Positions 24,134 to 32,037 of a stretch of DNA of 40,450 nt are shown here, in pieces. Location: assembly GCA_902476645.1 (NCBI GenBank), contig CABSEG010000019.1, positions 1 to 40,450 on the forward strand. The letters run 5' to 3'. Every line of letters begins with the position of its first letter. Positions within the stretch are counted from its first letter, which is position 1. Origin of the DNA: an uncultured Lachnospiraceae bacterium (lineage in GTDB: Bacteria; Bacillota; Clostridia; Lachnospirales; Lachnospiraceae). The position numbers and the translations under genes were made by a program. Under the pieces are notes generated by a model. It searched no databases. It saw only the letters and a program-made list of their open reading frames with translations, and was not told the DNA's origin.

Positions 24134-25885
24134 ATGAAAATTAAGACCTTCCATAAAAAGAAAATCATGGTAGTTTTTGTACTGTGTATGCTGGTGCTTT
24201 TGTTTTTGATTGGAAGACTGGCCTATCTGATGCTGTTTCGTTCAGAATATTATCAAGATAAGGCCAGGGAACTCCATGAAAGGGAGAGGGATATCAAGGC
24301 AGCCAGAGGAAAGATCATTGATGCTACAGGAACTATCCTGGCCACTAATAAGACCGTCTGCACGATCTCTGTGATACACAGTCAGATTGAAGATCCGGAA
24401 CGAGTAATACAGGTATTGTCTAAAGAATTGGAACTGGAGGAGGCGGACGTTCGAAAACGGGTAGAAAAATATAGCTCTATTGAACGGATCAAGACCAACG
24501 TGGACAAGAGCGTGGGCGACGCCATACGGGAGTACGATTTGGCAGGGGTGAAAGTGGATGAAGATTTTAAACGGTACTATCCGTTTGATTCTCTGGCTTC
24601 CAAGGTTCTGGGATTCACAGGGGGAGATAATCAGGGGATCATCGGTCTGGAAGTAAAATATGAAGATGTGCTGAAGGGGACAGATGGGCAGATCCTGACT
24701 ATGACTGACGCCAGGGGTGTGGAACTGGAGGATGAGGGGGAGCGCAGGCAGGAGCCTATTCCTGGAAAAAATCTGCATATCAGCCTGGACCACAACATCC
24801 AGGAGTATGCCCAGCAGGCAGCTTATCAGGTTATGGAGAAAAAAGGGGCGGACAGTGTGTCTGTGTTACTGATGAGGCCGCAAAACGGGGAAATCTTAGC
24901 AATGGTGAATGTACCTGAGTTCAATCTGAATGATCCATTCACCCTGAACGTTTCTACAGAGGGGATGTCTGCCAAGGAGGAACAGGACGCGCTGAACCAG
25001 ATGTGGAGGAATGGGTGTATTAATGATACCTATGAGCCCGGATCCACTTTTAAGATTATTACAGCTTCTGCCGGACTGGAAGAAGGGGTTGTATCTTTAA
25101 ACGACCAGTTTTCTTGCCCCGGATATAAGATTGTGGAGGATCGGCGTATCCGCTGCCATAAGGTGACGGGACATGGCGCGGAAACTTTTGTGGAAGGGGC
25201 TATGAATTCGTGTAATCCGGTGTTCATTGAAGTGGGACTTAGACTTGGTGTGGACAATTACTATAAGTATTTCAAACAGTTCGGTCTCATGGGGAAAACG
25301 GGTGTGGATTTGCCGGGGGAGGCATCCACAATTATGCACAAAAAAGAAGATATGGGCCAGGTAGAACTAGCTACGGTCTCTTTTGGGCAGTCCTTTCAAA
25401 TTACACCCATACAGCTGGCAACCACGGTATGTTCTCTGATTAATGGAGGAAAAAGAGTTACCCCCCATCTTGGCGTAGAAGTGCGGGACGATGAAGGAAC
25501 ACTGTATGAGACTATCCAATATCCTGCGGGTGAACAGATACTGTCAGAAGAAACCTCAAAGACCCTAAGAGGAGTTTTGGAGAAAGTAGTGGACGGAGGC
25601 TCAGGAAAAAACGCATACATCGCCGGGTATCATATAGGGGGAAAGACCGCCACTTCCGAGACGCTTCCCCGAAGTGCCAATAAATACATCTCATCATTCC
25701 TGGGATTTGCTCCCGCGGATGACCCTCAGGTGCTGGGACTGGTGGTGATTCATAATCCTCAGGGTGTTTATTACGGGGGAACTATCGCAGCCCCTGTTAT
25801 GAAAGACATCTTTGAAAACGTATTGCCCTATCTGGGGATCCCGATAGATGAGGCGCAACTGGAGGAAGCTCAGAGCGAATCCTAA
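24134..25885 (+). CDS. Class B penicillin-binding protein, SpoVD-like
   Basis: A 583-residue second class B PBP. One helix (about 11-33), dimerisation domain (AARGKIIDATGTILA, about 56-215), transpeptidase domain (about 240-565). Active-site motifs: S304-T-F-K307, S359-C-N361, and K504-T-A506, where the usual KTG glycine is Ala (codon GCC). No PASTA domain. Paired PBPs of this kind in dcw clusters are usually FtsI plus sporulation SpoVD, so a role in spore cortex synthesis is plausible; a second vegetative septal enzyme is the alternative. The first PBP differs by a long repeat tail. The start codon lies 5 bases after a hairpin that includes its ribosome binding site. Confidence 0.9.
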   Translation: MKIKTFHKKKIMVVFVLCMLVLLFLIGRLAYLMLFRSEYYQDKARELHERERDIKAARGKIIDATGTILATNKTVCTISVIHSQIEDPERVIQVLSKELELEEADVRKRVEKYSSIERIKTNVDKSVGDAIREYDLAGVKVDEDFKRYYPFDSLASKVLGFTGGDNQGIIGLEVKYEDVLKGTDGQILTMTDARGVELEDEGERRQEPIPGKNLHISLDHNIQEYAQQAAYQVMEKKGADSVSVLLMRPQNGEILAMVNVPEFNLNDPFTLNVSTEGMSAKEEQDALNQMWRNGCINDTYEPGSTFKIITASAGLEEGVVSLNDQFSCPGYKIVEDRRIRCHKVTGHGAETFVEGAMNSCNPVFIEVGLRLGVDNYYKYFKQFGLMGKTGVDLPGEASTIMHKKEDMGQVELATVSFGQSFQITPIQLATTVCSLINGGKRVTPHLGVEVRDDEGTLYETIQYPAGEQILSEETSKTLRGVLEKVVDGGSGKNAYIAGYHIGGKTATSETLPRSANKYISSFLGFAPADDPQVLGLVVIHNPQGVYYGGTIAAPVMKDIFENVLPYLGIPIDEAQLEEAQSES

Positions 25886-25920
25886 GGATTCAGAAAAGAA
25901 GAAACGGTTGGAAATAGTGG

Positions 25921-25949
25921 TTGAATAATAGAGGGAAAAGAATTATACT
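25921..25949 (+). promoter_or_regulatory. Predicted internal promoter before mraY
   Basis: TTGAAT (25921-25926), 17 bases, TATACT (25944-25949). The match and spacing are good. It gives mraY and the genes after it a supply of transcript independent of the MraZ-controlled promoter. The leader is about 77 bases and contains the hairpin at 25963. Confidence 0.65.
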
Positions 25950-25962
25950 ATTAACAGTATGT

Positions 25963-26001
25963 CCTGCGGGCAAAATGTGAAACAAGGCTGCTGCCCGCAG
26001 G
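25963..26001 (+). other. GC-rich hairpin in the mraY leader
   Basis: CCTGCGGGCA (25963-25972) pairs perfectly with TGCCCGCAGG (25992-26001), loop 19 bases. No T-tract follows, so it is not an intrinsic terminator. It ends about 20 bases before the mraY ribosome binding site and would be at the 5' end of RNA from the promoter at 25921, where it may stabilise the message. Confidence 0.6.
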
Positions 26002-26032
26002 TACAGGCAAATAAAAAACTAAGAGGTGTATC

Positions 26033-26998
26033 ATGATTTTAGGCACAGAAGTGATCGTTCCATTGTTAATTGCATTTGTCATCAGTGTGGGGTTAAGCCC
26101 CATTGTAATTCCATTTTTGAGAAAGTTAAAGATCGGGCAGACAGAGCGCAAAGAAGGCGTCCAGTCTCATCTGAAAAAGGCGGGAACCCCCACGATGGGA
26201 GGTACGATTATCCTGATCAGCGTTTTGGTCACTTCCCTGATTTTTATGAGGGATTATCCGAAGATCATACCGGTGCTTTTTTTGACCCTGGGGTTTGGTA
26301 TTATTGGTTTTTTGGATGACTATTTGAAGGTGGTGCTGCGCCGGTCAGACGGATTGTTGCCGGGGCAGAAGATGCTCTGTCAGATTGTGGTAACGACGAT
26401 CTTTCTGGCTTATCTTTTGATTATGGACGAGTCCTCCTTACAAATTTTGATTCCCTTTAGCCAGGGAGCTTATTTTGATTGTAAGTGGATTACGGTTCCT
26501 CTGGTGTATCTTGCTGTGATCGGGACAGTGAATGGGGTGAACTTTACGGACGGGCTGGATGGTCTGGCCACCGGTGTAACCACTATGGTTGCAGTGTTCT
26601 TTACTGTGGTATCCGTAGCGTGGCAGGCCGGGATTCAGCCTATTACGGCGGCTGTCACCGGAGCTCTTTTAGGATTTTTGCTTTTTAATGTACATCCTGC
26701 CCAGGTATTTATGGGGGACACCGGTTCTTTGGCCTTGGGGGGATTTGTGGCAGGGGCGGCTTACATGCTGCGGATGCCCTGGATTATCTTGGTTGTAGGA
26801 TTGATTTATCTGGTGGAAGTGCTCTCTGTCATGATTCAGGTCACCTATTTTAAGAAGACCGGCGGAAAACGGTTTTTTAAGATGGCGCCCATTCATCACC
26901 ACTTTGAACTGTGTGGCTGGTCCGAAACCAGGGTTGTAGCAGTATTTACCGTGATCACGGCATTGCTTTGCCTGGTAGGTCTGATTCTTGTCTCTTAA
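26033..26998 (+). CDS. mraY: Phospho-MurNAc-pentapeptide transferase
   Basis: A 321-residue polytopic membrane enzyme that transfers phospho-MurNAc-pentapeptide from UDP to undecaprenyl phosphate, making lipid I. Family signatures are all present: PTMGG, FLDDYLK (catalytic Asp pair), NGVNFTDGLDGLA, FMGDTGSLALGG and MAPIHHHFEL. About ten helices. AAGAGGTG precedes the ATG. It comes directly after the second PBP; murE and murF, often between them in other bacteria, are missing here. murD follows after 34 bases. Confidence 0.97.
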   Translation: MILGTEVIVPLLIAFVISVGLSPIVIPFLRKLKIGQTERKEGVQSHLKKAGTPTMGGTIILISVLVTSLIFMRDYPKIIPVLFLTLGFGIIGFLDDYLKVVLRRSDGLLPGQKMLCQIVVTTIFLAYLLIMDESSLQILIPFSQGAYFDCKWITVPLVYLAVIGTVNGVNFTDGLDGLATGVTTMVAVFFTVVSVAWQAGIQPITAAVTGALLGFLLFNVHPAQVFMGDTGSLALGGFVAGAAYMLRMPWIILVVGLIYLVEVLSVMIQVTYFKKTGGKRFFKMAPIHHHFELCGWSETRVVAVFTVITALLCLVGLILVS

Positions 26999-27032
26999 CG
27001 GTGATGAATTTCTTTTAGCAGGAGGATAAAAC

Positions 27033-28388
27033 ATGGAATTAGCGGGAAAGAAGGTGTTGGTTTTCGGAACCGGCATCAGTGGAATTGGCGCGGCAGGACT
27101 TCTCGAACAGGTGGGGGCCCGGCCGGTGCTCTATGATGGAAATGAGAGGGCAGACGCGGCAGAGATCAGAAAAAAGCTTCCGAAGGGAAGCAAGGCAGAC
27201 CTGATTCTGGGAGAATTGGCTGAAGAAGAAATGGAAAAGCTGGATTTGGCAGTGTTAAGTCCTGGTGTGCCCACCGATTTGCCTCTGGTGGAAAAGATAC
27301 GATCCAAACATATTCCCATATGGGGTGAGGTAGAGCTGGCCTATCAAAACAGTCGTGGAACCTTGGCGGCCATCACAGGCACAAATGGGAAGACCACGAC
27401 CACAAGTCTGCTGGGAGCCATTATGAAGAATGATCAGGATTCCGTCTTTGTAGTGGGAAATATCGGTATACCCTATACGCAAATTGCCCGAAAGACCACA
27501 GAAGATTCTGTGACAGTGGCGGAGATCAGCAGCTTTCAGCTGGAAACCATCCACCAGTTTCATCCAAAAGTAAGCGCCATTTTAAATATTACTCCGGATC
27601 ATCTGAATCGCCATCATACCATGGAAGAGTATATTCGGGTGAAGGAAAGTATCGCGAAAAATCAGACTTCGGAAGATGCCTGCATTCTGAACTACGAGGA
27701 TGAGGAGCTTCGGAAATTTGGAAAAACATTACATACAAAGGTATTCTTTTTCAGTAGTCTGCGTACATTAGAAGAGGGTATCTATTTAAGAGATGGGAGC
27801 ATCTATTATCGGAGTCAGGGAAGGGAAATCTTTGTGGTGGACACCAGGGAATTGAGACTGCCGGGCAGGCATAATCATGAAAATGTTATGGCTGCAGTGG
27901 CCATGGCCCTCTTTTTGAAGGTGCCGCTGGATGAAATTCGCCAGTCTGTAAAAGCCTTTCAGGCTGTGGAACACAGGATCGAATTTGTGGAGGAAAAAAA
28001 CGGAGTGGTCTATTACAACGATTCTAAGGGAACCAATCCGGATGCCGCCATAAAAGGAATCCAGGCCATGGACCGTCCCACCCTGCTGATCGGAGGAGGA
28101 TATGACAAAGGCTCCTCCTACGAGGAATGGATCGCCTCCTTTGATGGGAAAGTCAAATATCTGGTATTGATTGGAGCTACCAAGGAAAAGATCGCAAAGG
28201 CGGCCAGAGACAGTGGATTTACCGCCATACTATTTGCGGATACTCTGGAGGAAGCGGTTGGCCTGTGTGCCAGGAAAGCAGAAAAAGGCGATGCCGTTTT
28301 GCTCTCCCCGGCCTGTGCCAGCTGGGATATGTTCCCCAGCTATGAAGTACGGGGAAGGATGTTTAAGGAGTATGTAAGAAAGCTTTAG
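27033..28388 (+). CDS. murD: UDP-MurNAc-L-alanine:D-glutamate ligase
   Basis: A 451-residue cytoplasmic ATP-dependent ligase that adds D-Glu to UDP-MurNAc-L-Ala. N-terminal Rossmann domain begins VLVFGTGISGIGAA; the P-loop is GTNGKTTTT (about 115-123); central domain has EISSFQLE and ILNITPDHLNRH; the C-terminal domain includes YYNDSKGTNPDA and SPACASWDMF. AGGAGG lies 8 bases before the ATG. It is the only Mur ligase in the window. Confidence 0.97.
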   Translation: MELAGKKVLVFGTGISGIGAAGLLEQVGARPVLYDGNERADAAEIRKKLPKGSKADLILGELAEEEMEKLDLAVLSPGVPTDLPLVEKIRSKHIPIWGEVELAYQNSRGTLAAITGTNGKTTTTSLLGAIMKNDQDSVFVVGNIGIPYTQIARKTTEDSVTVAEISSFQLETIHQFHPKVSAILNITPDHLNRHHTMEEYIRVKESIAKNQTSEDACILNYEDEELRKFGKTLHTKVFFFSSLRTLEEGIYLRDGSIYYRSQGREIFVVDTRELRLPGRHNHENVMAAVAMALFLKVPLDEIRQSVKAFQAVEHRIEFVEEKNGVVYYNDSKGTNPDAAIKGIQAMDRPTLLIGGGYDKGSSYEEWIASFDGKVKYLVLIGATKEKIAKAARDSGFTAILFADTLEEAVGLCARKAEKGDAVLLSPACASWDMFPSYEVRGRMFKEYVRKL

Positions 28389-28406
28389 CCTCTGGGGAGT
28401 GATGCC

Positions 28407-29489
28407 ATGAATCGTACTTTGCGCAGACAGGATGTTACGCTGTTATTGCTGGTCTTGTTTCTGGTGATTTTTGGATTGATCACTCTCTACAGCACCAGCT
28501 CGTATAATGGGCTGGTGAAATTTGGTGACTCCGCTTATTATCTGAAGAAGCAGTTTTTTGCCACTTCTCTGGGATTGGCAGCCATGTATCTGATATCTTG
28601 TATTGACTATCATTTACTGGGGCGGTTGGCAATCCCGGGGTATCTGGTCTCTTTAGCTTTGTCCGGATTGGTGCTGGTTGTGGGAAGCTCCTACAATGGG
28701 TCCAAGCGATGGTTCTCCCTCGGGCCTTTGTCCTTCCAGCCTTCGGAGTTTGCAAAGCTGGCAGTTATTTTGTTTCTGGCACGTATGGTTTCCAGACAGA
28801 AAAAGAAGCGAAATGGCATGATTTTGCTATTTGTGGTGCTTGGCATGGTGCTCCCTATTGTGGGACTGGTGGGAGCCAGTAATTTAAGTACAGCTATTAT
28901 TATTTTGGGAATCGCGGTTATTATGGTGTTTGTGTCCAATCCCAAATATATGCAGTTTATCTGGATGGGCGCGGCGGGCATTGGATTTATTGCCGTTTTC
29001 CTGAGTATGGAGCAGTATCGTTTGGAACGTCTGGCCATTTGGAGGAATCCGGAAAATTATGAAAAAGGCTACCAGACCATCCAGGGACTCTATGCCATAG
29101 GCTCAGGCGGACTCTTTGGCAAAGGGCTTGGGGAGAGTGTCCAGAAGCTGGGGTTTGTGCCCGAAGCCCAGAATGACATGGTTTTTTCCATTATCTGTGA
29201 GGAATTGGGATTGGCTGGGGCAGTACTCCTGGTTTTTGCATTTTTGATCCTGATCTGGAGATTTATGGTGATCGCCACTCACGCGCAGGATTTGTTTGGA
29301 GCCTTGCTGGTGGCGGGTATCATGGGGCATATTGCGATTCAGGTTATGTTAAATGTGGCAGTTGTGACGAATACCATTCCGAATACGGGAATTACACTGC
29401 CTTTTATCAGCTACGGAGGAACTTCCGTATTGTTTTTACTTTCCGAGATGGGTCTTGCGCTTTCTGTCAGCCGGTGGCAAAAGTCTTGA
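28407..29489 (+). CDS. ftsW: SEDS peptidoglycan glycosyltransferase FtsW
   Basis: A 360-residue polytopic protein of the SEDS family that polymerises lipid II at the septum together with FtsI. It has about ten helices and the family motifs YNGSKRWFSLGPLSFQPSEFAKLA, the extracellular loop RNPENYEKGYQTIQGLYAIGSGGLFGKGLG, EAQNDMVFSIICEELG with the catalytic Asp, and the ending NTGITLPFISYGGTS. RodA is excluded mainly by genomic position between murD and the ftsQ-ftsZ pair. The stop TGA overlaps an ATG that is in frame with murA. Confidence 0.93.
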   Translation: MNRTLRRQDVTLLLLVLFLVIFGLITLYSTSSYNGLVKFGDSAYYLKKQFFATSLGLAAMYLISCIDYHLLGRLAIPGYLVSLALSGLVLVVGSSYNGSKRWFSLGPLSFQPSEFAKLAVILFLARMVSRQKKKRNGMILLFVVLGMVLPIVGLVGASNLSTAIIILGIAVIMVFVSNPKYMQFIWMGAAGIGFIAVFLSMEQYRLERLAIWRNPENYEKGYQTIQGLYAIGSGGLFGKGLGESVQKLGFVPEAQNDMVFSIICEELGLAGAVLLVFAFLILIWRFMVIATHAQDLFGALLVAGIMGHIAIQVMLNVAVVTNTIPNTGITLPFISYGGTSVLFLLSEMGLALSVSRWQKS

Positions 29490-29536
29490 TGCAGCATAGT
29501 ATGAGATATAGGGCTGACATATCGGAGGAGTCGTAT

Positions 29537-30787
29537 TTGGAATGTTTAGAAATCATCGGCGGCTGCCCTCTGCATGGAAGTGTCAGAGTGCAGGGCTCTA
29601 AGAATGCTGCACTGCCGATTCTGGCAGCAGCTGTTTTACACAGAGGAGTGACGGTACTGCATCATTGCCCGAAAATACTGGATGTGATCCATATGGCTGA
29701 GATACTGGAGTGTCTTGGATGTAAGGTGCAATGGGAGGGGAGTACCTTAACGATCGATGCGAAGCACATCTCTTCCGTGGGCGTGCCTGTTTTATTAGGC
29801 GAGAGAATGCGTTCTTCGATCATACTGATGGGCAGTTTGACCGGAAGGATGGGGGAAGCCCAAATTCCTTATCCGGGAGGTTGTTCTATAGGAGCGAGAC
29901 CTATTGATCTTCATATCCAGGGGATGAAAGCCTTGCAGGCGAATGTAGAGGATCGGAACGGGATCCTGTATGTACAGGCAAAACGTCTGAGAGGAACCAC
30001 GATTTCTTTGAAGCTGCCAAGCGTGGGCGCCACGGAAAATTTGATTCTGGCAAGTGTATTGGCGGATGGTATCACAGAGATTGAGGGGGCTGCCAGAGAG
30101 CCTGAGATACAGGAGCTTTGCACATTCTTAAATGCCAAAGGGGCGAAGATTCAGGGGGCCGGGACCAGTCGGATTTGCATCCAGGGGGTCGAAAGGCTGC
30201 AGGATTCCAGCCATATTCTGATGCCGGATCGCATTGTGGCGGGGACCTATCTGATGGCAGCGGCGGCTACAAGGGGGTGCATCCTGTTGGAAGAAGCACC
30301 CTGGGATCAGATGGGATCTGTCCTGGAAGTGGCGGAAAAAATGGGAGTCTCCTGGAGCGTTTGTGATAAGGGACTTCAGGTCGAAGGAACTACGGCAGAG
30401 CATCCGATTCCGCGCCTGACCACAGAGGTATATCCCGGATTTCCTACGGATTTGCAATCCCAGGCCATGGCGGTGCTGAGTATGGCCAAAGGACAAAGTG
30501 TAATTGCGGAGCAGGTATTTGAGTCCCGTTTTCGGTGCGCGGGACAGCTCAATCGGATGGGGGCCTGGATTACGGTGGACGGAAGGGAGGCTTGGATACG
30601 GGGAGGGGCAAACCTTCGGGGATCCAGAGTGAGAGTACCAGATTTGCGGGGAGGTGCGGCTCTGGTGATTGCGGGGCTGTGCGCGAACGGCAGAACGGTT
30701 GTGGAAGATGAAGGATATATCCGGAGAGGATATGAAGATATCTGCGGGGATTTGCGAAAGCTGGGTGGAACCATAAGAGAACTTTAA
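29537..30787 (+). CDS. murA: UDP-GlcNAc 1-carboxyvinyltransferase
   Basis: A 416-residue cytoplasmic EPSP-synthase-fold enzyme that transfers enolpyruvate from PEP to UDP-GlcNAc, the first committed step of peptidoglycan synthesis and the target of fosfomycin. C116 in GGCSIGARPIDLH is the catalytic and drug-reactive Cys. Other marks: VQGSKNAALPI, PDRIVAGTYLMAAA, YPGFPTDLQSQ. The start is most likely TTG 29537: GGAGGAG lies 6 bases upstream and the protein then begins MECLEIIGG, as MurA should. An in-frame ATG at 29489 overlapping the ftsW stop would add 16 unusual residues. MurA inside the dcw cluster between ftsW and ftsQ is seen in some Clostridia. Confidence 0.93.
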   Translation: MECLEIIGGCPLHGSVRVQGSKNAALPILAAAVLHRGVTVLHHCPKILDVIHMAEILECLGCKVQWEGSTLTIDAKHISSVGVPVLLGERMRSSIILMGSLTGRMGEAQIPYPGGCSIGARPIDLHIQGMKALQANVEDRNGILYVQAKRLRGTTISLKLPSVGATENLILASVLADGITEIEGAAREPEIQELCTFLNAKGAKIQGAGTSRICIQGVERLQDSSHILMPDRIVAGTYLMAAAATRGCILLEEAPWDQMGSVLEVAEKMGVSWSVCDKGLQVEGTTAEHPIPRLTTEVYPGFPTDLQSQAMAVLSMAKGQSVIAEQVFESRFRCAGQLNRMGAWITVDGREAWIRGGANLRGSRVRVPDLRGGAALVIAGLCANGRTVVEDEGYIRRGYEDICGDLRKLGGTIREL

Positions 30788-30831
30788 GCGTTTTTTGACA
30801 CCCAAAGCAGTATGAAGGTACAGGTGAAAAG

Positions 30832-31878
30832 ATGAGAGAGATCAACTATCATAAAAAGAAAAGCGTCAAAAAAGCATTGGCCGGTATCCTGCTTGGGGTT
30901 CTTGCGCTGGCCGCCCTGATTCTCCTTGGGTTGTTTCAGGTTCGGGAAGTAACGGTGATAGGAAATTCCCGTTACAATGCCCAGGAGATTCAGGATGCGG
31001 TAATGCAAGACGGTTTATGCAAAAATACGCTGTATCTGCTGTGGAAGTATGGAGACCCGGAGAGAGCGAACCAGGAACTTCCTTTTCTGAATGGACTGGA
31101 AGTGACCATGATATCTCCCTATCAGGTACAGCTCCGGGTTTATGAAAAGCCGGAGGTTGGATATGTTCAAAAGTCTGGTTCCTATATTTACTTTGACGAG
31201 CAGGGGCAGGTGATTGAACAGTCCAAAAAGAAACATGAGGGTGTGCCAAAGGTAACCGGATTAACGTTAGATGAGGTAGTTTTATATGATACGATCCCGG
31301 TGAAGGATGAGACACAGCGGGATTCTTTGATCACCCTGGCCAGGCTGTTAAATAAAAATGGTTTGATTCCCGATGAAATCAAATTTGATAAATCCGAGGG
31401 GATATTTCTGTACTTTGACCAGGTTCGTGTGAAGATGGGAGAGCCGGTAGCTCTGGAGGAAAAGACGGCTGCTCTTAAGTCTATTGTTCCCCAGCTTGAC
31501 GGACAAGAGGGAACTGTTCACATGGAGGGATACAGCGAGGAAACCAAGACTGTGACTTTTAAAAAGGGAGAGTCTGAGCAGCAGATGGAGATTCCTGAGG
31601 ATGGACAGGCAGGAAAGGTTGTTCAGGAAGAAGGCCGGGAAAATCGGGAGAGCGAAGGGCAAAGCGAGTCAGAAACAGAGTCAGAGACAGGGCCTGTTTA
31701 TGATGAATCAGACGGAACCTTTTCCACGGACGCCCAGGGTAATGAGATCTATACGGACGCTGCGGGAAATACCACCACAAATGTGGATCAATATAATTAT
31801 ACAGACGAAAATGGAGGTATTATTACAGACGGATATGGCTATATCGACCCTTACACGGGGGCCTATATTCTGAAATGA
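30832..31878 (+). CDS. ftsQ: FtsQ/DivIB-type division protein with long tail
   Basis: A 348-residue single-pass membrane protein. Helix at about 16-35; POTRA domain directly after it (FQVREVTVIGNSRYNAQEI); beta domain to about 240 (MISPYQVQLRVYEKPEVGYV, YIYFDEQGQVI). FtsQ/DivIB holds FtsL and DivIC in the divisome. The last about 100 residues are low complexity: Glu/Ser-rich, then Tyr/Asn/Gly-rich with repeated TDAxGN (STDAQGNE, YTDAAGNT), ending TGAYILK. The same TDAxGN unit occurs in the ftsI tail. Start ATG 30832 is preceded by AGGTGAAAAG. ftsZ is next; ftsA is absent. Confidence 0.9.
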   Translation: MREINYHKKKSVKKALAGILLGVLALAALILLGLFQVREVTVIGNSRYNAQEIQDAVMQDGLCKNTLYLLWKYGDPERANQELPFLNGLEVTMISPYQVQLRVYEKPEVGYVQKSGSYIYFDEQGQVIEQSKKKHEGVPKVTGLTLDEVVLYDTIPVKDETQRDSLITLARLLNKNGLIPDEIKFDKSEGIFLYFDQVRVKMGEPVALEEKTAALKSIVPQLDGQEGTVHMEGYSEETKTVTFKKGESEQQMEIPEDGQAGKVVQEEGRENRESEGQSESETESETGPVYDESDGTFSTDAQGNEIYTDAAGNTTTNVDQYNYTDENGGIITDGYGYIDPYTGAYILK

Positions 31879-31909
31879 TAAGAAAGTTGCATGAATTTGA
31901 AAAATAGAC

Positions 31910-31938
31910 TTGATTAATTGGGAAAAAAAATATATGAT
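31910..31938 (+). promoter_or_regulatory. Predicted ftsZ promoter
   Basis: TTGATT (31910-31915), 17 bases, TATGAT (31933-31938), five of six -10 bases matching. Leader about 93 bases, AT-rich, with a minor 5-bp hairpin (ATACT...AGTAT) but no strong structure. Lets ftsZ be expressed apart from the upstream cluster. Confidence 0.6.
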
Positions 31939-32037
31939 ATAAGAAATACGGTTAAATACTGGGAAAAGTATACCTTTATGGTAAACAGTATCATGATTTT
32001 GAAAAGTTGAGATGGAAGCGAGAAGGAGGAAGTACCC

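Noticed and set aside
23378..24154. 258-codon open frame on the minus strand opposite the ftsI tail
   Set aside because: It is antisense to the repeat-rich end of ftsI, its repeats are mirror images of that coding repeat, and it has no family features.
30795..30800. Perfect TTGACA before ftsQ
   Set aside because: No -10-like hexamer is found 16-18 bases downstream, so a promoter is not supported.
30128..30805. 225-codon minus-strand frame opposite murA
   Set aside because: Antisense shadow of a well-conserved enzyme; composition is Pro/Ser/His-rich as expected from the reverse strand.
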